Shown: in pieces, positions 35,739 through 48,122 of the stretch | Layout: each line of letters starts with the position of its first letter | Numbering within the stretch: the first letter of the stretch is position 1 | Source: Lenisia limosa | Taxonomy: Eukaryota; Breviatea | DNA length: 50,411 nt | Reading direction: 5' to 3' | Assembly: GCA_001655205.1 (NCBI GenBank) | Contig: LPNZ01011109.1 | Coordinates: 1 to 50,411, forward strand | Position numbers and translations under genes: made by a program | The notes under the pieces: generated by a model | Databases searched by the model: none | The model's input: only the letters and a program-made list of their open reading frames with translations | Told to the model about the DNA's origin: nothing

Positions 35739-38700
35739 CTAAGAAAGAAGTTCGACGTCGATAGAAGCGACAGGGTCGGTATCTCGACTGTGTTTCACTA
35801 CCTAAAAATGATGACAAATGATGAAGCCACCAAGTCAAACCTTAACATGATCCACAATGATGCCGTCGACGCCGGCCTTTTCCTGAGCCTTGACGTTCTC
35901 GGGGTTGTTATTGAGCGACCCGTACGTCAATAGAAGAAGATTGTTGGACTTGACGTGGTTGACCAGCCTTGGCGCATTGATGATGGGAGGGCAGAAGGAC
36001 ACCACTCCAGCAAGGTTGATAGAACGCGCAAACCACACTGCAGCCTGCGAGGTTACAAATATGTATTAAGGACTTTTTTTGGTGCACATTTATTGAAACA
36101 AGGATAATATAATCCAGCTAGGAAGGTACCTCTAAAGACACAGTTGCGGGGTGAGGGATGACTCCCATCATTTTGGCTTCCTCCATGTCCCTAGGGTTCC
36201 CTGGGTCGTCAATCAAGACAACACGCATCCACTGCTACCCCAGAAAAAAAAAGTGTCCAACCAGCGGAAGTGAGGAAGAGAACAGGGAACTGGGGCTGCT
36301 TCAGTCGAGCTGGAGTGTGAAGAAAAGGAGTAAATAAGGGAAGTCTAAATTTATGTAGTATTAATTGATGACTATAATATGATATACTATGTACATCAGC
36401 ACATTATAAGCTGAAGTTTCATCACTATTCCCCCCCTATCCCTTAAAAGCATTGAGAGCTTCGCCCACTAATGATGCAAATTTCAGGACAGAAAGAGCTG
36501 AAAAAGATTTGCCTGTCTCCAGCCTTGTCAAAAACAAGCTAAACGAGTGAGTGAAAAAAGGACAACCAGTTGTCTTACCTTGAGAATAGTATCTACGTAG
36601 GTATTGACAGTGGGGAAAACCGCTCGAGGTTTGGCCAGATTGAAGTTGAGAGGGTACTTCAACTCAATGTTAAATCCGCATGTTGTAGGAACTTTCACCA
36701 AGAGATCTTCCAAACTGCTCGCAATAAGACGTGGTATCAAGCCATCACAAATGTGGAAAATGTAATACTTACGTTGGGTAGCAGTCTTCAATCGTGTTAT
36801 TCGCCTCCTTCCAGCGCTAAAGGTGGTAAGTAACAAAAACTCAATACGCAGTATCCCCACGCATACAGCTGTGCTTGTCATTTGAAGATCGTCAACCGTC
36901 TGAGTCTTCCTTCTAAACTGCTGTCTATCCCTGGGATGTTAGTGTTCAAGTAAAAAAAAACAAAAAACAGAAGAAATATCTCAAAGACGTACTTTTTGAG
37001 GATACTGAAGTTTTTGAATTGTTTCAGTGTCAAGTTGTGAATGTATGTTTCGTAGCCGTGTTGAAGGGGAATCTGGAGAGTGTCAGAAAAATAGGCTCTA
37101 TTCATTATTTCTTCTCATAACACCAACAATCCTCACCGAGAAGTTGTGGTAAATGACAGGAACCATGTCGGCAGTCAATTGCACGTCGAATTCAACAAAC
37201 TCGGCTCCCTACAGGATGAAAGCAGAGATGTGAACAATAATGAAAAGTAAAAACATAATGACAACATACAGCTCTTGCGGCTTCTTGGAAGGAAAGAAGG
37301 GTGTTTTCACGAATGTGGAACTGCCTGTCGAGTGCATTGTTACCAGCACCGGCGCCACGATGACCAATTAACTTCAGAATATGAACAGAGATTTACAAAA
37401 GGTCATAAAAACATATTGAATCAGTCCTTTTTCAGTTAACCCCAAATGTGACAACAACAAAAAAAAGATACCCAAATCATGGATACAATAACAGAAACGG
37501 CATTATGGGGCAGACCTTGGTTTTAATCGGATCCCATCGCAGAAGTCCCAACGATTGTGTTGAAGAGGGGTGCATGTGCTGAGATGTCAGAAAACAGTAG
37601 CAATGGTAACGAGTCGTACTGGGAGGATGAAGAGGAACTCGAAAGAGAGTGTGGCAATGGGGGCCAAACGGGGCGACAAGACAGTGACAGAGGCGTAGCC
37701 ATGTTCCTTCGTGATGTGCTGTGGATAGTGATGATGATGATGGTGATGATGATGATAAATAGTGATGATGATGATGAATAGTGACGCAGCCTCAATTAAG
37801 GCATATGACGACTGACCATATCATTGAGGAAAGCTCTTCCGACCAACGCGTGTGACCCTAAAGAGTTAGGCACCCTGTAGTAAACATGAACCACGAACCG
37901 GGTTCGATCAAATCGATCTGCAGGGAATGCAGGTCCTCTTTGTTACTCGCTGTCCATGTCATCGTAATACCTCCCTCATGCTTCATAGGGTACTAGAGAG
38001 TCAGTAACCCCATATATCTGGGCGTACCTGAGCTGTTTGCGGCCGGGGGCGTGATGACTTTGACAGGTGCGGCGAAATAATGACACTTCCAACCTGGAGG
38101 TAAAGGAGGGTTTTACACTTAATTTTTTACTATTTTCAAAACAGTTTTAGCTCAGATACACAACCCATTGCTTATTGAGAGTCACGAGGACGCACCTCAA
38201 CTTCTTGATCAAGGAGGGACAAACTCTCCCGCGTCAGTGTAATGCGTAACTGATGAGACGACACAAGCCATCCTTCCTCCACATAACTAAGGATGTCAGC
38301 CCTGCTTGACCCCACCCCCAAAATCACATTATCAAATCCCCCATTCCAACCGTTGCTGTCTTGAAAGGGCGACAACAGAAGGCAAATGGACAAAGCCGAA
38401 AACGGACAGAGGGAGGTGCTCACAAGGTTCTGGAGATGTGAATGAAATAAAATGGTAGCGCACCATTGATGTACACGGTTCTTGGCCGAGGCAGAGCTTC
38501 CCAGCGCTTCAGATGGTTGCCACTTCGAATGATGTATTTGTACTGATACGCCTTATCAAGTTGGAGGAACGACACATCGGCCGTCCAATTGACGCGAGAG
38601 TTATCAACAGGATCGGCAACCTTGGTCATTGGAATTGCGTAGGCAGGATCCCAGCAGCCGAAGATCTTCTCCTCACCAACAATGCAGATGTACTCACTGC

Positions 38701-41700
38701 CAAGGGTGACAAGGGTGACAAGGGTGAAATAAGCCTCAACCTTTGCAGACCTTTCGCGAAGGGGCTGGTCAGTGGTCACATTGAAAGTCACGGTGCAGTC
38801 CAAGACTGCCACAGTACTAGTCGACCTCGTGAACCTCGGGCCAACATATGCCGTGTTTGTAATATCCGTCACTATGGAGAAATGAGAAAATAACAGCCAC
38901 ACCGCCAAGTCAACAAAGGCACGGAAAGTGATGACACACTAACAAATTTAGCAATGAGAAATATAAAAAATATGGTTGTATCTGGCCTAAGCCGTCCACA
39001 CCATCACNNNNNNNNNNNNNNNNNNNNNNNNNNNNNNNNNNNNNNNNNNNNNNNNNNNNACAACTAACATACCAAGTGGAAGGTCTGTGAGAATCTTAGA
39101 CGTTGGCGATGGAAGCGCCTCAGGGCTCGACATGGGGCTGCCCATCTCATCCGTCTGGTATCCCATACTGGACTTTGGGATAGAAATGGCAGGGGAAGAT
39201 CTGCGGGTCATAAAAGAGGTCAAGAAGGCTTACCTTGGAACCTGGATATCTGGTGACGCGAACGGTGCCGAGCCTAACTCCTTCCGACTGGCAAGCCCCT
39301 CGCTCTGGAGAATGAACTCGACAAATGAGACCCACCTTTTGCTTTTCCTGTCTTCTTTGGTTCTGGACCCTGTTGTGGAACGAGTTTCTTGCAGCTTTGA
39401 GTTCGGCTTCGTTATCCTCAGCATGGGTGCGGCACACTTCGCCAACCTACATGGGTCATTCATAGTTGTTGATAATTGTGACAAAAAGGTCAGGAACATG
39501 AAATCTTTGTTGACATTAATTGATGATAATATGACAAGTAATGCCCCCACTCCCCCTACTGAAAGATGTCCCCTCCAATTTGCAGTCACAAAAGGAGTCC
39601 AACTCTAAACAGTAAAAAGAGAACTTCTCTCGGCTCGGTAGTTCATTTCATATGTATGTTCAAAGACATGATGATACAACAGTCATCCTCAAACGTATTT
39701 ATCTCTGAGGTTTTTGGTGCAACCGTACTCCACCAGAAGAGTAGCACACTGCAAATGGCCCTCATGACACGCGTCATGAAGAGCAGTCTGACCACGGCGA
39801 TCTTGGTGGTTTACTACTTCCTCCAGAATGTTCCTGCTTTTGGCAGCCTTGAGGATAAAGTCGATGCAGCTAGGGTTGCCGTACGCCGCCGCTGGAAGGT
39901 CATGTGACAAGCAACAAACAAACCCTTGTTGAGGGGAGAGCGGAGGTCGTTGTTGAGGGGTGCAATGTTGATCTCCTTATGCTGACACAGAACTTCAGCC
40001 GACCGGCCGGACCCAAGCTGCGGCGGTAAAAGCAATAGGAAACTAGCATCATATTGAAGCCATCCATCTACATTTCTAAGGGATATGATTGATTATATTT
40101 GATGATTCACCAAATTATTGAATATTGGGTGTGATGTAGCACTGGAAGCAACAAACAACAATCGATATATTCTATAGACATACACGTACGTATATGATAT
40201 ATATATATCATATATGAAATCTTATGTTGAGCAGAAATACGGTTTCAGAGAGAATATGAAGGCAGACCTGGCAGGCGATATGAAGTGGACTGTTTCCGTT
40301 TTTATCAGTCAGATTAGCCGCGGCAGGGGAGACGCGACTCAGCATTTCAACAACCTGACAAGTCAAGTTCAGGTTAGGTGCATTTTAGTAAAGCTGCTTG
40401 AAGAGACAGAAGTAGAGTATGAAACACGATGCCTACATCACTAGCGTCATTTGAGACAGCAATATGAACGGGAGAAGCACCGTTATCATCAGGGTGTGAC
40501 AGGGACGAAATGCCTGCACACGATACTAAGGTGTGTCATCTTCAACAAAAGAATGTGAAATTGCACCAGATGGACAAACATTCTGAATCCCATACATCAT
40601 ATATCCTTTATCCCATACATCATATATCCTTTATCCTTTCCAGGAACAATTACTTTGGATCCAGAATATCAAACAAAACAAATACCAACCTGGCTTGTCG
40701 GAAGAAGGGCTCAAAGGGCTCATGGTTGACACCTTGGCTGAGGGCGACTTGATGCTCAACAGCGAAACGCTGGACTCCATCACTGACCCGGCAACTGCGG
40801 CATCCACACTCGGTCTGCAAGGTGAACGTCGTGGAAAAAAATAGTTTTGAGACATTCATGGGGCAATCCCAATATAATGGTACCATCATACTCCATTGCA
40901 ACAACATTGGTATCTTGAACATCCTCAGTCTCCAGCACTTCAGCATCTTCTGACTCAAATCGGCTCAAAACGCTACACCGTTAAAGGATCGAATACATCA
41001 TTGAGAACTGACACTGCAAAAAACAAAGGCCAAGTACATATGATACGATTCGTTTGTGTTAAAAAAAAAGCGAAGTTTTGGAAATTTAAATGGAGCCCCA
41101 GTACTTAGGGCAGAAAAGAGAGCGGCAGAGCTCCAAAGAGCCTTGCAAAGCAGCTACATGCATCGGGGTTCTTCCATTAGCGCCTGAACTGTTAAAGACT
41201 TGTCCCAAAGCCTATTTATCACGCACCGGGGATATTAGCGGAGCTGCCTTTGGAAACTAAAAGAGCGGCAATGTCGGCACGGCTGTTTTGGACCGCAACA
41301 TGAACTACACTCATAAGAACCGCTACCAAGAATGGCACTCACGTGGTGTGTCACTGGAGTTGTTCTGAACATCAGGGTTTACATTCGCTCCATGGAGATA
41401 GAAGAAAAGCTCAAGGTCTCCAATGTCTCCAATACGGGCGAGATGATGCAGGGTTCTGGAGGGGTTAACAGAAAACCTATCCTGGACAGCTTACGTCATT
41501 CCACGGAAGTCGGAAGCTTCAGGAGTGCACACGTGGACTGCCTTCATCAGTGTGTGCACTACGGCACGGGTAGCTGGTAGTTGTTCCATTGCTCTAGAAC
41601 ATAAAGACTAGCCTTGGCAACTACAGAAATGGAAATAGCAAAATTTCATAAAAATGTCTGGGAAGCGTACTTGTGAAGAGTCAAGGTACAAGCCTCAATT

Positions 41701-43422
41701 GACTGCAGATCAGGCTTCATTTGTTGGAGATACTCCTGAAGCTGGCCTAACTTACTAATATGACTCAGCATCTACGGAGTCAGTAACGTAATCGGAAAGA
41801 GTCCAAACCTTAAGTTCACTGAAAGCTGTCTCCTTTGGGGTCTTGATCGAATTGCGTGCGGATGTTGTGTGCATTTGCTGAAGTATAAATGATACTAGGT
41901 CATATAAAAAAAACATTATTTTTGACATCCTGATGAAGACGATGTAAGTAGCAAGGAGTATTTGGTATAAACTCAATTTGTGTTCAAAAGCTGAATCACT
42001 ATTCGTCTCTGTCTCCTAACATACGACCGTGTAACAAATCCATCTCAGCCCTTATCATTTCCATCTCACAGATGATCCAATTGGGAAGAAGTTCTGTGCT
42101 GTGACCTGAACAGTGAGAGGAAACACTTATTGAGCAAGGAGGTATTACAACACTAGTCCCACCAAGTTGGCAACAGGGGGGCGTGCGAACGTGATTTCTA
42201 CAATGTGAAACAGCACAAAGTACTAAGAATATATTGTTCTTTCACACAAACCATTAGTGGCGGAGGGAGCAGACGAAGCAAGAAGGTCCAGCCTCTCGAT
42301 CTGCTGTGCAACTGCCTCCACCATGTCCTGTGCCTGGTATGGCGTACTGAAAGCAGCCGTCTCAACCTGAAAGATCATGTCATTGGTACTTAAATGTATC
42401 TCTACTCGGCTTCGTTAGGTCGAAGTGAAGCAAGGGCAATGTAAAACAAGAGAAATATCAACGTTGGGAGGTGCAAGAAAAACTAAGCTCTTATCCTGTG
42501 AATTAAAAGGTTTCAAAATCTAATTTGCATAGCACAAAACTCTCTCCCAACCCCTATTAAGTAAACAATATAAACTCTGTTGAAAGGAGACACGAATAGA
42601 TCGGAATGTGCTGACGTGTACCCCCCCCAAAAAAACAGAAGAAATAAATCTCGAGATGCCAACCTTTTGCTCCAAATATTCGTCCATTGTTATAAGGCCA
42701 GTGTTTTTATCATGTTTCTTGAGAGCCTTGCGGAAGCCCTGGAAAGTGAAAAGTGCCGAAGGTAGTGGCGATCGGGCTAATTCATGAACGATTAAGCCTC
42801 GGCCTGCTCCTCACAGTCTTATTCCACTCGCAGAACGACATCAATTGGACAAGACGGTGGCGAAGCTCAACAAATGACCATCTGGCATATTGGAAGGCAG
42901 CCTAAGGAGGTTAGCCCGCTTGCCCCCCCCCCCCCNNNNNNNNNNNNNNNNNNNNNNNNNNNNNNNNNNNNNNNNNNNNNNNNNNNNNNNNNNNNNNNNN
43001 NGCAAAAGTACGATACTGTATGAAAAGCAAGGTTGGGGTAAGTATCAGAAAGTTGCATAATATCGTCCCAACCAAACCTGATCCACGGTTCCAGCCTCCA
43101 CAAATGTGTTGACTTTGGCAACAAGATTAGTGTATTGACCTGATATATAAAACGACAATACTGAGCAACCAACCGGAGAACTCTTTATTCTTCCATAAAT
43201 AGAATGAGGACACCTTATCCAATTGCTGATCTAGTTCATTGAAAAAGGATGCTGGCTCTTTTTCAATGATGTGTTTCAAGAGCCTGAAAGATTACACAAG
43301 TAAAGTAGCACCGGCAAACTTGTAAGAAATGTAATAGGATGACCAAACAGGAATGCAAGCCTCTTTTAATGCTTTTCCAAACTAAAAGTCAATGGGATGG
43401 TTCCTGAAAGAAGTACCTTCAT
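35739..43422 (-). CDS. GDE1: SPX-ankyrin-CBM20-GDPD glycerophosphodiester phosphodiesterase (Gde1/GPCPD1-like)
   Basis: Predicted to hydrolyse glycerophosphocholine or similar glycerophosphodiesters in the cytosol to glycerol-3-phosphate and an alcohol. Exon 1 is only ATGAAG (43417-43422), followed by a 35-nt intron. SPX domain (43422 to about 42600): [20 protein letters not shown], then [20 protein letters not shown] and the basic inositol-polyphosphate-binding helix [14 protein letters not shown] (about 42720). At least five ankyrin repeats at about 41300-39700, for example [19 protein letters not shown] and [22 protein letters not shown]20 (about 38890-38450): [20 protein letters not shown] and [24 protein letters not shown] (about 37390-35760): [18 protein letters not shown] and [20 protein letters not shown] hold the catalytic His, Glu, Asp and second His. 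Later pieces are GFNIELKYP and [11 protein letters not shown]. The SPX half matches fungal Gde1 and the CBM20-GDPD half animal GPCPD1. SPX suggests control by inositol pyrophosphates and phosphate status. Gaps at 42936-43001 and 39008-39059; some linker exons are unresolved. Confidence 0.9.
38945..39059 (+). repeat. Dispersed repeat fragment in an intron of the GDPD gene
   Basis: AGCAATGAGAAATATAAAAA then GTATCTGGCCTAAGCCGTCC and ACACCATCAC, immediately followed by a gap (39008-39059). The same words precede gaps at 3205 (first block) and 10813 (second block). The right-hand part of the unit is not visible after the gap here. Confidence 0.75.
40588..40633 (+). repeat. Two 23-bp tandem repeats
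   Basis: TCCCATACATCATATATCCT followed by TTA, twice in tandem, inside an intron of the GDPD gene. Confidence 0.9.
42923..43001. other. Poly-C tract leading into an assembly gap
   Basis: C13 preceded by CCCGCTTG and followed by 66 N's, inside the SPX part of the GDPD gene. Confidence 0.9.
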
Positions 43423-44084
43423 AGTGGAAATGCAACGAGCGGATGGAAAAAACTAATTCCACCAAATATCAACTTTTTATGAATATAACAATCCGTAAAT
43501 GCCAATAACTTTAGAAATAACGGGTTGAGTTACAAGCTCATGACTAACAAAGAATGTATTGGGAATAAATGGTCTAAAATTCAATTAGTTTACTCTCTTT
43601 ATAAAGAAAACTTAACGCTTCTATTTCAGATTCCAACAGATTCCAATTTTTCACTGAAAATATGCCAGGTGGGGACGGGAGCCGAAAATTTGCCCCGGGG
43701 GTCCAAAAACTAGTTCAATGGAAATGACTGGAAGTGGAGAAACATGGGTATATCAACATATTCTACTACCCCATGGGAGGAAGTTCTGAAAAACAGTGAA
43801 CAGTGAAACAGAAGCAAGAAAAAAAAGAAGAACCTGAGGAACTGTTGGAGGAATGGAGGAATGAAGATGAGAAGTAATTGGAGATAATTTCAAAACACNN
43901 NNNNNNNNNNNNNNNNNNNNNNNNNNNNNNNNNNNNNNNNNNNNNNNNNNNNNNNNNNNNNNNNNNNNNNNTTACCTATCCCTTGCTTTCTTACCACTCC
44001 TTAACCCAAGATTATGATACTGAGTAGTTCATTACCAAGATAGGCGCAAGTTCTGTTTGTATTTGTGACTCTTCCATTTGCATC
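43423..44084. other. Divergent intergenic region with a gap
   Basis: Between the GDPD gene and the next plus-strand gene. A gap spans 43899-43971. Purine-rich stretches near 43800-43870; no gene or clear motif. Confidence 0.4.
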
Positions 44085-45743
44085 ATGACGTAAGGGGTGT
44101 TTCAGTTCATGTATTGCATTATTTGGCATTAACTGTTTAGTCGAACAAAGGCGTCTGCAAAGAAAGCTAAGAAAAGTGGTGTCCTGTCTCATAAGGATTT
44201 GTCTGCACTTCTCTTTCAACCTCGCTGTGTTGAGACCACTGCTGCTATCCCTGATATTTCCCCCCATAAGTTCAAAATTAAACCTCGCCTACCCAGCCCG
44301 ACAGTGCTTGACGCTCCAGCCGTTTCTCCCAAAACTAATGCGCCGGTTATTCACCACTCAAGGCCCGTACGGAATTTCCAGCCAAGCGTTGCTCCCCCTT
44401 TGACACCCCCAAGAACGTCTTCCCCACTCCTACTTCTTCCACCACAATTCGTTTCTCAAGCCCCGCCTCCTGTCAAACAGCCCTCCCCGCCCCGCACGCA
44501 GAACGCAACCCCTCCNNNNNNNNNNNNNNNNNNNNNNNNNNNNNNNNNNNNNNNNNNNNNNNNNNNNNNNNNNNNNNNNNNNNNNNNNNNNNNNNNNNNN
44601 NNNNNNNNNNNNNNNNNNNNNNNNNNNNNNNNNNNNNNTATTTGACACGTCGAATGACCACGTGCTGGGTCTCCCGAACTTCCAGAGGTCCGTTGCCTTC
44701 CAACGTCCCGTGTCACCAGGTGTGTGCCGTTTACTATCATGTTTGATATACTAATACATTTTTTATATGGTATCTCTCATATTGCTATATTCTGTTTTTA
44801 TATGATATCAGAGTATATATTACTATTTAGTACTATACTATATCATATGATATGTACATGTATATGGTACACTGACTGTGATGAGTCCTGACACAATTGA
44901 CTAAGATAAAGCTCAATATCCGTTTTATGTCTTATTGTGGTCACTGTGATCTATATATATACATATACATATAGCTATATATATATATCTATTATATATC
45001 GATATATTATATATGATATAGCAATTTCTTGTTATCATCATTTTGTAATATAAAAATATAGTGGATTATATTCACATAGTATGATATGTTTGTCGAATAT
45101 GTATTATTTAAACCATTTCTACTCATTTTTTAGTTCCAAAATCAAGCGTCAACGTTGCCAGCTCACCAGCAATTCGTTTAAACTCCGCACCTCCCAAGTT
45201 ACAGGAACAGTCTCCCAAGGACCAGGCAACTCAAATAACGAAATTCAGAGTAACCATACCGGCTGCTCTCCAAACAGAAATACTGTTGGAGGGGTGCTTT
45301 CTCTCCTTCACTCAAATTGCAATTTTTTTTCTCCTCATAAAACAGACTAACGCCTTCATCAAGGAGTGAATTTCCAAAAGTATGACCCTGAGAACTGTTA
45401 TCCTTTAGGAATATAGTCCAACGAATCTTCACGATCCTACCGAATTACTCAAGCGCCCCCCTATTATCCTTCCGTCTTCCCCTAGTCACCCCTCCCTCAT
45501 TGATCATGACATTCCACCGCTTGATCTCAAAAAACCTGAATGTATGTGAAATACAAACATGAAATGTCAAGTTTTAGTTCAGCCACTCCACCACTTAGTG
45601 TCAAATTCCATTGCGCCACAGAATCCTCTTCTTACTGCGTATGTGCTTGTAAAATGCTGTGTATATTTTTGTCTTTGCGTACTAATATTTAGTGCCAAAA
45701 GGGTGAATGTTTTAAGTGCGAAAGGCCAGGCAAGTCGAACTAA
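44085..45743 (+). CDS. Proline-rich protein with basic N-terminus and C-terminal cysteine cluster, unknown function
   Basis: Exon 1 is just ATGAC (44085-44089). After an intron (44090-44140) the frame reads MTRTKASAKKAKKSGVLSHK, a basic start, then a Pro-rich stretch with PPVKQPSPPRT up to a 123-base gap (44516-44638). It continues with LGLPNFQRSVAFQRPVSP, SSVNVASSPAIRLNSAPPKL and, through phase-consistent junctions, ELLKRPPIILPSSPSHPSLI. The end is HCATESSSYCCQKGECFKC followed by ERPGKSN and TAA (45741-45743). The five-cysteine tail (C-x7-CC-x3-C-x2-C) could bind zinc, but I know no family with it. Most of the protein looks disordered. An AT-palindrome-rich intron of about 400 nt separates two exons. 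The next gene starts 340 bp downstream on the same strand; a fused transcript cannot be excluded, but each has its own start and stop. Confidence 0.6.
44757..45070. repeat. AT-rich palindromic tract in an intron
   Basis: Runs of TATATATC/GATATATA and TATCATATGATATG over about 310 bp. Locally almost pure A/T. Confidence 0.7.
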
Positions 45744-46082
45744 ATCAGCAATGAAATTCATGTAAGCCATTTATTTGCTTCCAGCTTATTCCATTCAGGT
45801 CAAATGAGGTTCGATTAAAACTACTCAGTGAGTTGGAAAGCAATAACGTACCCCAAACAATCCAAAGCATCATTGCTTGACTTTTATCCAACAATCCAGA
45901 GCGTGTTGTTTATTGCTTGCATACGGGAGTAATTCTGATACTTTCAGAGCAAAAACTATCACATAAGGAGGACAAAAAGCTAACAACATTTATGAAGGAA
46001 GTAAGAGTAAGCTTAGCTTATTGTTACAGATTATCTGTCAAAATTACCAAAACGGTTTATTTCACTTTTTTAGAAAGCGCGA
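45744..46082. other. Short intergenic region
   Basis: Between two plus-strand genes. No ORF with family similarity. A T-rich tract sits just upstream of the next ATG (46083). Confidence 0.4.
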
Positions 46083-48032
46083 ATGTCTGGAAAGCCAGGT
46101 GGGGGTGGGGTGGGTGTAGTTAGCATTTCTTTGAAATATTGTGAGTCTCAATGATGATATTATTGTACCTTAACGATTTTAGTTGAATCGCCAATGAAAC
46201 CCGAGGTTAGTGACAGAATTGAAACGTTATGATGCTATTGGACCCCCCATCCAATATGCAGTGTTGAGAATTTGTTTTTTTGGTATTATAAATCCTAATC
46301 TCCAATAGAGTCATTTAATCGTTGTAGAAAGAAGGCGGTTTCACGAAAGTTGGCCGCTCATTCTTCGTTCGACACAGTTCAACACTACTCCGACTAACAC
46401 CAAAAAAGAAGCATCTTCATCGAAAGAAGGACTTGAACATCCCTACTCAGTTGTTCAAAGGTAGCCACTCCTTTCAGTGTCACTTAATCTAGATGCCAAA
46501 AGTCAGAAATTCATTCCAAAGCTCTGTAAACGCTTCACAAAAAAAGGTACAGTATTATGAATTGGACAGTAAACTTGCGATATCATTCTATTGACCCGCA
46601 GGTAAATGCCCAAAAAATGAAGCCTGTCCCTACATCCATTCCCCAGATGATGTCGCCGTTTGTAACAAGTTCTTGACAGTGAGTTTCTTGAAGACATCTC
46701 AGTCATCATGTTCCAGGGAAGCTGTACTAATCCGAACTGTCTACTTCGACACAAGGCAGATAAAAAGAAACTTCCTTCATGTGTCTTCTTTCTCATCGGT
46801 GTGTTGAGCTGCTTTTTTTTACTGTGTTTGTCCTAGTATTGGATCCAAATCACACACTCCATTTTGATCACTTTTTTACAGGCAGCTGTTCCCGTGAAGA
46901 CTGTGTCTATCCCCATATTATGTACGAAAAGAACAGTGCTATTTGCGAGGTATGTAAAAAACACAATTGTCTAATCTCTAGGACTTTCTCCTGGGTATTT
47001 GTACGCGTGGTCCTGAGTGTACTAAAATTCACTCTTTCACATGTCCGGATTTCCTCCAAACAGGTTTGTGGTGAGGTGAAAAGAGAATAATTCTTAAGGA
47101 GGTTCTTGTTCCAGACCCCTGTGCCCTTTGAAGCACATTCGCCCGGTCAAAAAGGTTGTAACTGAAAAGGTTTGGCTGGAGGGAATGGCATTGCTGTTAA
47201 TTAGCCACCTTTTGGTTTATAAGACCAACACAGTATCTTAAAATAATGAATATGCGGCCGTTCACAATTCTGGTTTTTTGGTAGTTCAAGTTTTTTTTTG
47301 TTTATGCTTGAAATATAATTCTATTATATGATATACTATATGATATGATATAAGATATTATGTGATATAATATAATATGTTATATTTTAGTTATTATTAT
47401 CCAGGATAATATCTCTTAGAATTAATTCCAAAGGTGGTTCAGTCCTTTTTTTATTTTTCAAAAAAAAATATTAAAAAATTTGTGTTAAGTAATTAAAATG
47501 ACCCCTCGGGATAATACCGCAGGGTAGTTTTCCAGATGAAACAACTTCGGGGAACTTTTTTAAAAATGCCCATTTTCGCGACTCAGGGGCACAACCAACA
47601 CTGCCATATTGTCTATATCCATTTTAAGAATTTTCATGTCTGGACTACTTTTTTATTTTATTTGAAAAACTACCCTGAGGAATCATCCCGAAGGGTCATA
47701 TCATTACTTACGCAATTATTTCAATTTATTTTTACACAATCAAATATTGCACAACTGTTTTATCCACCCTTTTGTTGACAATTCAGCCGAAGCCAAAGCC
47801 AACCAAGAGTACAGAGCTGACCGGCCTTGCGCATTGGGACGACTGGGACCTTTTGGATGAGTCCAGTGACGATGAGTCAGAAACGGACCTTGACTCCGGC
47901 ACGGACTCCGACCAGGATAGTGACGTTGTCTTCAAAATGTACAGCGATGACAAAAAAGAAAGCGCCCGCTTGGTGGACGATAGAGGCACCGAGTACGAAG
48001 TCGAGTCTTTAGAAGGAACCCCTTCAAAATGA
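46083..48032 (+). CDS. ZC3H3: ZC3H3-like CCCH zinc-finger protein
   Basis: Exons in phase: 46083-46098, 46183-46205, 46328-46460, 46493-46546, 46602-46678, 46717-46798, 46882-46949, 46982-47063, 47099-47169 and 47787-48032. Five consecutive CCCH fingers are visible: LCKRFTKKGKCPKNEACPYIH, VCNKFLTGSCTNPNCLLRH, CVFFLIGSCSREDCVYPH, ICEDFLLGICTRGPECTKIH and CPDFLQTGGSCSRPLCPLKH. Spacing and the words CPYIHSPDDVAVCNKFL match vertebrate ZC3H3 (CPYIHDPEKVAVCTRFL), a CPSF-like factor linked to polyadenylation and export of mRNA. The basic N-terminus (TPKKKHLHRKKDL) is much shorter than in vertebrates. The C-terminus, after a 617-nt intron that holds a MITE, is acidic (ESSDDESETDLDSGTDSDQD). RNA binding in the nucleus is expected from the family. 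Confidence 0.92.
47320..47400. repeat. AT palindrome cluster in an intron
   Basis: TATATGATATACTATATGAT-type short palindromes in the large ZC3H3-like intron. Confidence 0.55.
47485..47711. mobile_element. MITE-like element with about 37-50-bp terminal inverted repeats
   Basis: ATGACCCCTCGGGATAATAC then CGCAGGGTAGTTTT at 47498-47534 is inverted at 47663-47699 (ACTACCCTGAGGAATCATCC then CGAAGGGTCAT). A weaker match extends to TAAGTAA at both outer ends. About 130 bp of interior without an ORF. Located in the last intron of the ZC3H3-like gene. Confidence 0.8.
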
Positions 48033-48122
48033 CACTGTTTTTATCTTTCATGTTTAGATTGTTTTTCTGTTTTCTGTTTCCTGAGAAATGTAGTGATTTC
48101 ATTCGAAATAATAAATAATGAA

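Noticed and set aside
35312-35742. Short ORFs downstream of the GDPD gene
   Set aside because: No similarity, splice support or codon bias; they overlap the 3' flank and last exon of the GDPD gene.
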